DNA of 64,000 nt. Origin: Aldrovandia affinis (taxonomy: Eukaryota; Chordata; Actinopteri; Notacanthiformes; Halosauridae). The notes beneath the pieces are model-generated. The model ran no database searches. It was not told the DNA's origin and worked only from the letters and a program-made list of their open reading frames with translations. Shown here piece after piece: positions 12,261-21,339 of this stretch; the stretch's first letter is position 1, and every line of letters starts with the position of its first letter. The translations under genes and the position numbers were made by a program. The stretch lies in contig JAINUG010000114.1 of NCBI GenBank assembly GCA_029706075.1, forward strand, positions 1,798,001 to 1,862,000, given 5' to 3'.

Positions 12261-12613
12261 TTTCTAAACCATTGGTCCTCGGGGCTTGTACAGTGTGTTG
12301 GAATTTTAGTGTGCACTGGGAGTCTCAAAATCAAATAGAGGTTTTTTAGTTGACTTGATACAGCTGGGTAGCTGTTTCGGATAGATTTATGTGGAAAGTT
12401 GCTCATTCTTCCGAACTGTTGATTGTACAACAGATAAGAGTGATATTTGGATGATATTTAAGAAGCTGCTAGGTTATACAGTAAACTCTCATGCCATAGA
12501 TTTTTTGGATGGACAAATCTACTGTGTGGTAACAGAGAAAATGTGAGGGCCTCTATAACCGCAGCAAGGAAAAGCAGAAACTTAAATAAACGATGAACAA
12601 ACCACATAAAGAA

Positions 12614-12676
12614 GACTGGATCACTGTGTCTGCCGACTGTCAATACAGGCACAAGCTCAAAATGGAACTGAAATTT
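12614..12676. repeat. 63-bp direct repeat, left copy
   Basis: Starts GACTGGATCACTGTGTCTGC and ends GGAACTGAAATTT. A near-identical copy is at 13,050-13,112, with a SINE exactly between the two. Confidence 0.9.
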
Positions 12677-13049
12677 AGTGGCCTCCCGCGTGGTCTCATG
12701 GTTTTAATGTCCGACGCTGGCCACAGCGACCCGGGGTTCAATTCCCCATCGCGCCAGAGTTGGCTCTGGCCAGGAGTGCCACCGGGGTGGCAGTTGGCTG
12801 TCCTCCCCAGGGAGGGGGGAGGGAAGTCGATACAGTTCGCTGCACACAGGAGTGGTTCTGGGGTGCCGGAATTACAGTTGACAGCATGACGAGTGCTGTC
12901 TCGGAGGAGGCAGCGCTTCGCCATTGTCACTGCCGGTCACAGGGCTACGGCAGCAAACTACAAGGGAGGGGCTACCAAACTGGGAGAAAAACGGGGTAAA
13001 ATAAAGAAAAAATACAATTTAAAAAAAACAAAGAATCCCACAATAGTCT
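12677..13049 (+). repeat. tRNA-derived SINE with A-rich tail
   Basis: Begins with a tRNA-like head CCTCCCGCGTGGTCTCATGG and box B GGGGTTCAATTCC, followed by a GC-rich body (CCAGGGAGGGGGGAGG) and an A-rich 3' end. It is a different family from the TGTGGCTCAGTAGGTA SINEs. Its 63-bp flanking repeats are far longer than usual target duplications. Confidence 0.75.
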
Positions 13050-13112
13050 GACTGGATCACTGTGTCTGCCAAATGTCAATACAGGCGCAAGCTCAAAATG
13101 GAACTGAAATTT
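13050..13112. repeat. 63-bp direct repeat, right copy
   Basis: Matches 12,614-12,676 with only a few mismatches (for example GCCAAATGTC against GCCGACTGTC). Confidence 0.9.
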
Positions 13113-13400
13113 CCATGTGGACGGCATGGACACCAACCATTTGTACGTCTCTTTCCGTGGACATATTATAAGGAGTCATAGAGGGTAGAATGTTCCAGAG
13201 CAAGGGAGCTTGATAACAGTACAATGTGTCTCCAGCTGCTTCACAGATGTGTTCTTTGGATAAGAGTTACTGATAGGAATGTGGGTGCCTTCGAGTGTAA
13301 ATATATTTATTTATTTGTTAAAATCAGGATAATAAATTATGCTCAATACAGTGACAGAAGTAAAATGGAGGTAATGGCTTGGGGTTTAGTGCACCTTTGT

Positions 13401-13451
13401 ACATTTAAATTTTGGCATTTAGCAGACACTCTTATCCAGAGTGACTTACAA
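13401..13451 (-). repeat. SINE/LINE 3' tail fragment
   Basis: TTTAGCAGACACTCTTATCC followed by AGAGTGACTTACA is the reverse complement of the common fish SINE tail. Confidence 0.7.
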
Positions 13452-13671
13452 GATGTGCATTAATATATGGTAAGATCAATCATAGTCTGCGCAAGAGATC
13501 AGTGACATAATACAGTAATAGACATAATTATTGGCAGCTACATACCGTACCTGTAACACAGGATATGTTATTATTATTATTACATTTTTTAAAACATTTT
13601 GGACAGTCATCATCATAGATACATATTACAAAATGCAGTATTAAACATGAAAGCAGTGTTGATGACAATTA

Positions 13672-13945
13672 GTCAAAATGTCAGTGGTAGTGGAGTCTGA
13701 ACAGGTGGGTTTTGAGTCTCTGGCGGAAGATGGCTAGTGATTCCGCGGTCTTGACCGAGTGGGGAAGATCATTCCACCACCGAGGGGCCAGGGCAGAGAA
13801 GAGGTGAGACCGCGAGGAGTGGCTGCCGGGCACCAGAAGGCAAGGGACAGTCAGTTTGCCAGAGGAGGCGGAGCGGAGGGGTCTGGCTGGGGTGTAGGGT
13901 GTGATGAGTGACTGGAGGTAGGAGGGAGCAGTTCCTCTAGCAATT
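13672..13945 (-). pseudogene. L2-type LINE C-terminal fragment
   Basis: The minus strand encodes TPARPLRSASSGKLTVPCLL, then RSHLFSALAPRWWNDLPHSV and RQRLKTHLFRLHYH before a stop. This is the conserved C-terminus of fish L2 ORF2 (APRLWNxLP...FKxxLKTHLF). It is less decayed than the copy at 7,085-7,645 and of a related subfamily. Confidence 0.8.
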
Positions 13946-14483
13946 CAATTGTGAATTGAAACGAGTGAATCATAAGTTTTCTTCTTTCAGATTTTTCTGT
14001 TATTTCAGTACAATTAAATGTAATTACTTATTTTGGTATATTGACTTGACTATGAGTGATTAGTGTCTATATCTGAGTTAAATCTGCTTCACAGAGCATT
14101 GGGAAACAACATCCTGGTGAAAACCCACTAAACTTTATGCAAGCCGATCCATACTTTTCAAACCGCACACACACTTTTCTCCTACTTTACATCTGCAGGT
14201 TATCAACTTCATTCTTGTAATCTTTAACTGTCCAATACAATTTGCCTCCATTTGGCAGATGGCAGTCAGCCAAATTGGCACTGTACAGTATGTCCTTTTA
14301 AAATGATAAAAGTCAATAAAAAGTTACATAAAGTATATTTGGGTACAGGGGCTCTCTGGGGCTCTAAATGTTGGTGACTCATTCTGAAAAGTGTTCTTAA
14401 GTAATGTAGTTTGAGAAATTGAGTAAGAAACTTCTCATAAATAACAATATATTTAATAACTGCTGCTAATATACTGCCTACTG

Positions 14484-14538
14484 CTAATATATAATATATA
14501 TATATATACAGTATATACAATATATATATATATATATT
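14484..14538. repeat. (AT)n microsatellite
   Basis: An alternating AT tract interrupted by ACAGTATATACA. Confidence 0.9.
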
Positions 14539-14730
14539 TGCCATTTTTTTCCAATTTAACATTTACAGTGATTTTGTAGCCCCTTCAGTGAACCATTCAC
14601 TGTGACTCCAGTGGAACATATGGTGAGCATACACACAGCACTGCAAGCCATACTACTTATGCTGGACAGTAAACATCTGTTTCTACTTGGACAATTTAAG
14701 AAGAATATTAATAGCAGTTGTTTTTGGTAA

Positions 14731-15273
14731 ATGGTACACCTAATACAATGTGAATGGAGGGAGTTAACCTGGGATCACAGACAGGCAGAGGATTATGTTT
14801 CTGAGGCTTTTTATGTGTTTACGAGTTTGTCAGGAGCTGTTGTGATTAACTTGGGGATTATGTCAAGACAGGTCAGAGACCTCCTGGAACACACGGACAA
14901 GCTCCTGGCCAGAGCAGGGGTGGATCCAGTGGTCATGGTCCATGTTGGAGCTAATGGCATAGGTAAGTGTAGGTTTGAGGTTCTGCAGGACAAATTTATA
15001 GAATTAGGATCAAAGTTAAGGAGCAGAACCTCTATGGTGGCCTTTAGAGAATTCTGTCAATACCACGTGCTAGTAAAGGGAAGCAGAATTTTATATGGAG
15101 ATTTAACACGTGGCTACAAACCTGGTGTAGGAAAGAGGGGTACATGTTTATGGGGTACTGGAACTCCTTTTGGAACAGGGGTGACCTGTAGAAGTGGTAT
15201 TGGCTACATCGGAACTGGAGGGGCACAGCTGCATTGGGCCAGCGTATGCTTAGCAGAGGAATATTTAAACTAG
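14731..15273 (+). pseudogene. CR1 ORF1 with SGNH-esterase-like domain
   Basis: The reading frame contains RDLLEHTDKLLARAGVDPVV, MVHVGANGIGK and FIELGSKLRSRTSMVAF, then GRRGTC-like and HWASVCLAEEYLN parts. This matches the esterase-like ORF1 of vertebrate CR1 elements (VHIGTNDIGK...LGxxLKxRTSxV...W...GLHLN). The block II Asn-Asp pair reads A-N-G-I here and the final HL.. motif is blurred, so catalytic activity is doubtful. Confidence 0.65.
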
Positions 15274-15469
15274 GGACAGGGGGGGCAGGGAGGGAAATTT
15301 GTAGCAGTATTAAAGATAGGGAGGTACAGACTGCCCAGATGGAAGATACCAGGGCAGAGTGTAATAATAACTGTGAGGATATAATTAATAAAGATATTTT
15401 ACACCATAATGTGAATAGAGGTGGTTCGGCACAGTTATGTGTGGAGGTAAAGTACAAAACAAGTGTGAA

Positions 15470-16025
15470 TAAGATTCTGAAATTCCTGTGTTTGAATGCT
15501 AGAAGCATAAAAAAATTTTTTGGAACTGGCGGCATATTGAATGGAGATTATAACATTGTTGGGATTACAGAAACATGGCTTGGTGCAGCAGATGGGGATG
15601 AATATAATATGGAGGGGTACAAATTGGTTAGGAAGGATAGAACTAATAAAAGAGGAAGTTGGGTGGCCCTTTATGAGAAAGACAACCTAATATGCAGGAA
15701 ATTCCAGGTATTAACTCATTAATTATTTGTGAGGCCATCTGGATTAGATTACTGGGAGATCTTTAAAGGGGCTTAATATAGGAGTATGCTATAGACCACC
15801 AGCTTCAGACAGCAACATGAATACTATGCTCCATGGTAATATAAAACAAGCCTGTGCAGAAGGAGAGAGGTTAATAATGGACGACTTCAATTACCACTCT
15901 ATTAATTGGGAAGTAGTGTCAGGTCACAGTAAATGTGAAGAGGAGTTTTTACATGTGGTTAATGACTGCTTTTTGATGCAGTCTGTTACTCAGCCTACGA
16001 GAGATCAATCAATCAGATTATTGTA
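15470..16025 (+). pseudogene. CR1 ORF2 endonuclease (APE-type), broken
   Basis: KFLCLNARSIKKFFGTGGIL, YNIVGITETWLGAADGDEYN and GYKLVRKDRTNKRGSWVALY give the N-x-R-S-I and I-T-E-T-W-L motifs of the APE nuclease. After a frame change and a stop near 15,720, RPPASD, IMDDFNYHSINWE and FLMQSVTQPTR follow (GDFNyxxIxW motif with G changed to M/D). Confidence 0.75.
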
Positions 16026-16174
16026 ATATGTGGGCTAAGGCTAATGATGGAAAAAAGGAAAGCTAATGATGACATTAAGGATAAAGAAGGAACTTTGATT
16101 TATAATAATAAGGATATTGCTAACACAAAAACAGTTACTTTGTTGAGAGCTTTACCAGAGAAGAGGTTATAAAT

Positions 16175-16720
16175 ATGCCTAAATGTATAACCAATGTACA
16201 TAATGTTTTGGAGGACTTTGAGATAAGGGACGTAGAAGTACTACAAAAACTACAAAAACTTAAGACAAATAAGGCAGCAGGCCCTAATGGTATATATCCC
16301 AGAGTACTCAAAGAACTTGGGGAAATTATATATAAACCATTGACAGATATTTTCATTCAATCCATAATCACTGGAGAAATACCAGATGACTGGAAGCAGG
16401 GTAGTATAATTCCAATATATAAGAAGAAGATATACTGACCCAGGAAATTATAGGCCTGTCAGTTTAACTTGGATCTCATATAAAATACTGGAATGTATCA
16501 TTAGGGACAAGTTGAAAAATAGGGAGAGCCCACATGGTTTTCTCAAGGGGAGGTCATGCTTACAAACCTCCTGGACTTCTTTGAAGAGGCTACAAAGTGT
16601 TTTGACCTGAACCAGGCTTATGATATTATATATTTGGACTCTCAAAAACCATTTGACAAGGTACCACATTAGAGGCCCATTATTAAAAAGGAACTGCAGG
16701 AATTGTTTCAAAGTGGATTC
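16175..16720 (+). pseudogene. CR1 ORF2 reverse transcriptase, N-terminal part
   Basis: LQKLKTNKAAGPNGIYPRVL, KELGEIIYKPLTDIF and IPDDWKQGSIIPIYKK, then after a shift NYRPVSL-, HGFLKGRSCLTNLLDFFEE and LDSQKPFDKVPH. These are RT motifs 0-3, with the catalytic aspartate motif (LDxxKAFDxVPH) reading QKPFDKVPH. Confidence 0.8.
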
Positions 16721-16785
16721 ATAATTGGCTGCAAGGGTGTATACAAAGAGTAACAGTAGATGGGGTCATATCTGACTAGAAAAAC

Positions 16786-16852
16786 TTGGGGAAATTATAT
16801 ATAAACCATTGACAGATATTTTTATGCAATCCATAAACACTGGATAAATACC
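16786..16852 (+). repeat. Internal duplication of CR1 RT sequence
   Basis: AACTTGGGGAAATTATATAT and AAACCATTGACAGATATTTT, followed by ATGCAATCCATAA, repeat 16,316-16,383 within the same element with a few substitutions. The copy is out of colinear order. Confidence 0.75.
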
Positions 16853-16867
16853 AACAGTAGGTGGGGT

Positions 16868-17018
16868 AATATATGCCATTTAGCAGATGCTTTTTATCCA
16901 AAGCGACTTACAGTAGTGAATGCATACATTTTTCAGTATATGTGGTCCCGGTGGGGATTGAACCCACAACCTAAACGTTGCCAACGCCATGCTCTACCTA
17001 CTGAGCCACACAGGACCA
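16868..17018 (-). repeat. tRNA-derived SINE inserted in CR1
   Basis: The reverse complement gives TGTGTGGCTCAGTAGGTAGA, box B and the GCTTTGGATAAAAAGCATCT tail. The CR1 sequence GGGGTcATATCTGAC continues after it; GGGGT before and after may be the target duplication. Confidence 0.8.
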
Positions 17019-17113
17019 GGGGTCATATCTGACATCTGGCAGTGGAGTCCCACAGGGATCAGTGCTGGGCTCTCTGCTCTTCCTTATTTACATAAATGAT
17101 CTTGATTGGGTAT

Positions 17114-17849
17114 TGTCACGTCTCTCGTGTTCCCCGTAATTAGGTGTTTTCATTTATTCCATGTTTTCCTGGTTGTCTGGTCCGTGTTTTCATTTTCACT
17201 TACCTGTTCCCAGTCTTGTCATTGTATTATCGTTTTCACCTGTTCCTCATGTGTCTGATTGCAGTAAGCTGCATTCGTGCTAATTCCTAATTGTTTCTCG
17301 TTATGTCTGATGTAGATAGCTGTTCGTTTCCATGTTCATTTCCTGATTGTCTCGTTATTGTATTATCGTTTTCACTTAATTCCTCATGTGTCTGATTGCA
17401 GTCAGCTGCATTCATGTTTATTCCTGATTGATTCTTGTTAGGTCTAAATGTATTTAAGCTGTGTGTTTTCCCATGTTCGTTGCCAGATTGTCTTGTGCTT
17501 TGCGTATGCTTACACTACTCTCCAGCGTTTTCTCTGTTTCCCGCGTTTTGTTTCATCGTGTTTGTGTTCGTGCTTGTGCTCCAGTGTTCGTCTTGATCTC
17601 AGTCTCGTTCCCGCTCCTCCCTGTGTTCCCTGGACTGCTTTCACGTTTTCGACCTTCGCCTGCCCACTGACTACGCCTTGCCTGTCCCTGATACCCCTGA
17701 AGCCCGAAACGAACTCTGCCTGTCCCCGACCATTCTTTGGATCCCTGCATTGCTCTGTTTACCCCTGTATGACCATTGCCTGTTTATGCAATAAAAGCCA
17801 TTATTGCATTTCTGGGTCCGCGCCTGGTTTTCCGACACCATTCCTGACA
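17114..17849 (+). mobile_element. Solo LTR inserted in CR1
   Basis: The LTR begins TGTCACGTCTCTCG and ends CCATTCCTGACA, with inverted ends TGTCA/TGACA. It carries the polyadenylation signal AATAAA near 17,791 and is flanked by the direct repeat GGGTAT at 17,108-17,113 and 17,850-17,855. The interrupted CR1 coding sequence resumes immediately after. Internal near-repeats (TTGTATTATCGTTTTCAC twice) are present. No internal retroelement genes remain. Confidence 0.9.
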
Positions 17850-17855
17850 GGGTAT

Positions 17856-18075
17856 AGTGATTTGATTGGCAAAATAGTAAAATTTGCAGATGATACTAAA
17901 CTTGGGGGTTTAGAAATCAGTTTGAAATCAACTAAAGTAATCCAAGATGGTTTAAACAAAATCCAAGAATGGCCAGAAACATGGCAGATGATATTCAATA
18001 TTGCTAAATGTAAACTTATGCATGTGGGAAATAAAAACATAAGACAGGAGTATTTTATGGGAGGATAAAAAATTT
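17856..18075 (+). pseudogene. CR1 ORF2 reverse transcriptase, catalytic palm
   Basis: Directly after the solo LTR the frame reads GKIVKFADDTKLGGLEISLK, IQDGLNKIQEWPETWQMIFN and KCKLMHVGNKN. FADDTK is the RT catalytic motif, and HVGNKN is a typical CR1 motif. Confidence 0.85.
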
Positions 18076-18189
18076 GTAGGATGACACAGATCGGACCCAA
18101 ATGCAGACACAGACACTGAGGATTCGGTAAAGTGAAATATTTATTATGAACAAAGACTGGGGTTGGGAAGCGATGGCGAGGGCAGATGA

Positions 18190-18345
18190 AGGAGGCAGGC
18201 AAGACAGGTAAGCAGGCAGGCAGGTAGGTGGGTAAGCGGTTAGGCAGGCAGGCAAGCGGGCAGACAGGCAGGCAGGTAAGCGGGCAGGCAGGCAGGCAAG
18301 CGGGCAGGCAGGCAGGCAGGAAAGTGTGCAGGCAGGCAGGCCTAA
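18190..18345. repeat. (CAGG)n-type minisatellite
   Basis: Imperfect repeats of GCAGGCAGGCAGGCAAGCGG. They create a long, meaningless open frame on the minus strand. Confidence 0.95.
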
Positions 18346-18574
18346 AGTGGAAAAAATCACGGTTAGGAAAGGTCTTGATGGGTGTAGCTACCACTGAAGC
18401 GGAGACAACGATCTGACGGTGAGTGGATGAGAAACCGGGGTTTATATACACTGCAGGGCTGATGATAATTGATGACAGGTGTGCAGGTAGAGCAGATCCA
18501 TGATAATCAGTAGGGAGCCGGAGAATGCTGAGGAGGAAAGCCGCGCACACAACACACACGCACAATACTAATAC

Positions 18575-18775
18575 CTGTTTAATGCTGCTTAATGTGCTGC
18601 TGCATGCTTTACAAGCTGTTGTTTTATTCTTTTTTTTAAGGGAGCCTATTGTAACATCTGGCCAGGGACTACGGATGGAAACTAGCCTTTTGGCTAACTC
18701 CGGCATATTTACAGTAATGTTAATTAATATGCATTGTCCCTGCAAAATAAAAATAAATACAAAACAAACAAAAAA
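18575..18775 (+). repeat. LINE 3' tail nested in the second LTR
   Basis: GGGAGCCTATTGTAACATCT, GGCCAGGGACTACGGATGGA and TATGCATTGTCCCTGCAAAA, then an A-rich AATAAAAATAAAT end. I recognise this as a common fish retroelement tail but do not assign its clade. Confidence 0.55.
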
Positions 18776-18873
18776 CTGACAGGGAGAACAGGAACACAGG
18801 GGAAAGGGAAAAAGGGAAAACACAAGGAAACACAAAAAATAAACAAAGTTGCGGCCGTGGCCGTAACAGTAGG

Positions 18874-19080
18874 TGCTCAATATGAAAAACACTTAGGAAT
18901 TGTAGATCAAAGTCCATCTGCATCTAAGCAGTGTGCTACAGCAGTGAACAAGGCCAACATGATGCTGGGATACATATATAGGCAGAGGGTGAATCAACTG
19001 CAGGGTAAAGCTATGAAGTCTAGGCTCTATATTTTGATTGCAAGTCAAGAAGTGACTCTCTGGTTTAGTGAAGAGACGAG
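18874..19080 (+). pseudogene. CR1 ORF2 C-terminal part
   Basis: After the second LTR, CR1 coding resumes: EKHLGIVDQSPSASKQCATA and VNKANMMLGYIYRQ, matching the EKDLGVxxD...AVNKANxMLGxI motif of CR1 RTs. The element then becomes unrecognisable. Confidence 0.75.
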
Positions 19081-19185
19081 TTGATTTGAAGTTGGGAGAG
19101 AAGCGAGTACGCTGTTGGAATCTGACAATATCTCTGAAAGATTGCTTAATGAAGGAAATATAAATACTAAAAGTGAGTTTAATAT

Positions 19186-19641
19186 TGTAACAGTGTGAGC
19201 TGAATCAAGACTCCTGAGAGTTTGCTTTTCCATTATCGCACTACCAGCTTTATTAAAACAAAGCATTGAGACGCCAGGAAGTACACAAACAACATGACAA
19301 ATGCACAGGGGTGACTCTCTATACATACACGTATACCATCATGGTGCACAACACAAAGGGTCACATACAATAACCATCTGTAACAGGGGAGGGAGAGACT
19401 TTCATACAAGCACCATTCCACAATTATACAAATAGTAAACGTTAACATAACTAAATAATAAATAATAGCTGTAGTGTTCGCAAAGGCCTGTGGGACATTA
19501 CGTAGCGCATAGCACTAGAGCCGTAAGTTAGCCGCGGTGGCTAGGCTACATACAAGAACTAACAACCGCTGATAACACACACAACATGGCGAATACATTC
19601 ATTAGCATTGTTGGTGGCTAAGATAACTGCTCACCATTACA
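19186..19641 (-). mobile_element. Probable solo LTR
   Basis: Inverted ends: the plus strand begins TGTAACAGTGTGAGC and ends GCTCACCATTACA. The minus strand carries AATAAAGCTGG near its 3' end, as in an LTR polyadenylation signal. The flanks show a near-identical 18-bp repeat (TAAAAGTGAGTTTAATAT at 19,168 and TAAAAGTGAGTTGAATAT at 19,646) instead of a simple 5-bp duplication. Confidence 0.65.
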
Positions 19642-19777
19642 CTATTAAAAGTGAGTTGAATATCTACATAACGTCATGTTTGTCTCACAACTGAGTTAAC
19701 CAGATAACTTTCAAGAAAGGTTGACAGAGGTCTGGCTTTTCCATTCCTCAAAGCAAGCTAAAAGTTTCCATGACAAG

Positions 19778-20058
19778 TGTTATGGCCCCTACCCCTTGTG
19801 GCCACTTGTGGTGTTGTTTTAATTATCTTAATTGTTTTCCTAATAGGAAATTGGTGTCACCTGGAGGGGGTCTACTTAGGAGGCCATCTGGCTGATGCTC
19901 TCTCTCTCTCCCCATTCAGAGGGCAACCTGCAGTCTGGCTACGCTTCTTATTTGTTTTTCCCTATTTATTAGGTTCCTTTGATTAAAAACATTCTTGAAT
20001 TGAACCAATTTTGTGTGCACTCTTTTATGTTGCAACTGGCCTGGGGCTGGTCGTAACA
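19778..20058 (+). mobile_element. LTR of a retroviral-type (tRNA-Pro primed) element
   Basis: Starts TGTTATGGCCCCTACC and ends GGCTGGTCGTAACA, 281 bp, with inverted TGTTA/TAACA ends and ATTAAA near 19,983. The last 26 bp are repeated in inverted orientation at 20,087-20,112. The bases between, read on the minus strand, contain GGGAGCTCGTCCGGGAG, close to a primer-binding site for tRNA-Pro. Confidence 0.7.
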
Positions 20059-20112
20059 TAATTGCTCCCGGACGAGCTCCCAATTATGTTACGACCAGCC
20101 CCTGGCCAGTTG
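20033..20112. repeat. 32-bp inverted repeat with 16-bp loop at LTR end
   Basis: The left stem 20,033-20,064 pairs with 20,081-20,112, with a single mismatch. The loop is CTCCCGGACGAGCTCC, the primer-binding-site core. The stem is the 3' end of the LTR at 19,778-20,058 plus six bases. Confidence 0.9.
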
Positions 20113-20879
20113 TAAAAAAACATTGAAAAATCAACCTATTGTGGCATCCCAAGGGGCAGAACAAGGAAATGGCTGCCTGCCTCTTTAACTCTTGGGAGCC
20201 ACTAAGGCCCAAAAGACTGCAGTTCCTAGCAGCCTGCAGTCCCACACCTGAACTGCAGATTTAAAGGAAGTGCCAGCTGGCAGCACATGCTTTAGAGGAG
20301 ATGTGCTTGTCTGTGAAGTGATGGAGGGTGCTCCAATGATGGGACAAGGCCTATGGTAGGTATACAATTAGGCCTTACAGTTTGGGAGAAAAGAAGGAAA
20401 AAAGATTTTCAAAACCAATATCATGCAGAATATGTTAACATATGGCTGCCTGATGTCTGCATAGAATAGCTTAAGATTTGTTGAGCTGTATTAACTTATT
20501 TTTTAAAACAGAAACACATTGATGATTTGCTGAATGAAAGCAATGTGTGTAAAATTCACAGAAAAATAATTTACTATCTTTTGAGGCAGGCTTCTTTCAG
20601 ACCGACCATGAAAAAGCATATTAGTGACCATTTTCAGATGTCAAATAAACTACAGTACAACAACAATTTGACCATTTGACAACCATTTGACCCAATGTTT
20701 AAAAAAATATTTCTTATTGTTACTTAAGAATATGTCACATCTGAACCCCTTCTATTTTGTGACTCAGTGACCCTGGAATAAAAGCTTAGGCAGTTTATTT
20801 CTGTTGGGTAATATTTCCTCTGTAGCAAATAACAAACTATCTAACAATTTTTTTGGTCATGCACACCAGCGGTGGGATT

Positions 20880-21335
20880 GGCATTGGAAGAAGGACACTT
20901 ATGTTGAAAATAAGCTATACCTAGGGTGAAATATGGTGGTGGAATTTAGATGTTTTGCATCTACTTTTCCTGGAGCTCTTGTTAAGGTTATTGGAATCAT
21001 GAACTCCAGCAAGTACCAAGACATTTTGCCAAAAACCTGGTTCCTTCCACAGAGAAGTTGAAACTTGGATCTTTCAGCAAGGCAATTATCCCAAGCATAC
21101 AGTACATCAAAACCAACCAAATAATGGTTAACCGATCGCAAAATGTTTTGCAATGGTCATCTCAGTTTCAAGACTTTAACCCGATCAAAAATGTGTGGTT
21201 TGAATTTAAGAGGGCAGTCCACAATTGCAGACCGAAGGATCTTTAAAGATTCTGTTTGGAAGAATGGTCAGATATCCCCCCAATATGTTCACCAACTTCA
21301 TAAAACATTATAGAATGACATGTTAATGTAGATTT
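20880..21335 (+). pseudogene. Tc1-like transposase remnant in left arm
   Basis: SSKYQDILPKTWFLPQRS, LSARQLSQAYSTSKPTK and MCGLNLRGQSTIADRR-like frames follow the Tc1 pattern (MNSSKYxxIL...[13 protein letters not shown]...DLNPIEnLWFELKRAVH). It is related to the copy at 2,180-2,800. An L2 fragment interrupts it at 21,337, after GTAGATTTAT. Confidence 0.75.
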
Positions 21336-21339
21336 ATAG

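Larger units (their letters stand above)
18081..18868 (-). mobile_element. Second solo LTR in CR1, containing a further LINE tail
   Basis: Read on the minus strand it begins TGTTACGGCCACGGCC and ends GATCTGTGTCAT, with AATAAATATTTCAC as a likely polyadenylation signal. GTAGG flanks it on both sides (18,076-18,080 and 18,869-18,873). Inside are a long (CAGG)n-type repeat and, at about 18,575-18,775, another retroelement tail. It is unrelated in sequence to the LTR at 17,114. Confidence 0.8.
14590..19080 (+). mobile_element. CR1-type LINE with nested insertions
   Basis: Successive parts of one non-LTR element are colinear on the plus strand: ORF1 esterase-like (14,731-15,273), ORF2 endonuclease (about 15,475-16,020), RT fingers/palm (16,175-16,690), RT palm with FADDTK (about 17,855-18,060) and the thumb-side SEAVNKANMMLG-type region (18,880-19,040). 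It is split by a SINE (16,868-17,018), a solo LTR (17,114-17,849) and a second solo LTR (18,081-18,868). Stops and shifts are scattered through ORF2. The 5' boundary is uncertain, and the usual CR1 3' tail is not found after 19,080. Confidence 0.8.

Noticed and set aside
12677..12760. A functional tRNA gene near the second SINE
   Set aside because: Box A and B are present, but the sequence between and after them is SINE body; an acceptor stem is not evident.
15044..15535. 163-codon minus-strand open frame
   Set aside because: Lies opposite CR1 ORF1 and endonuclease coding sequence, with no domain of its own.
17801..18892. A 363-codon minus-strand open frame, the longest in the window
   Set aside because: It crosses a solo LTR with a (CAGG)n minisatellite and parts of CR1 on the opposite strand. 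The peptide is repetitive Cys/Leu/Pro/Ala and has no domain.
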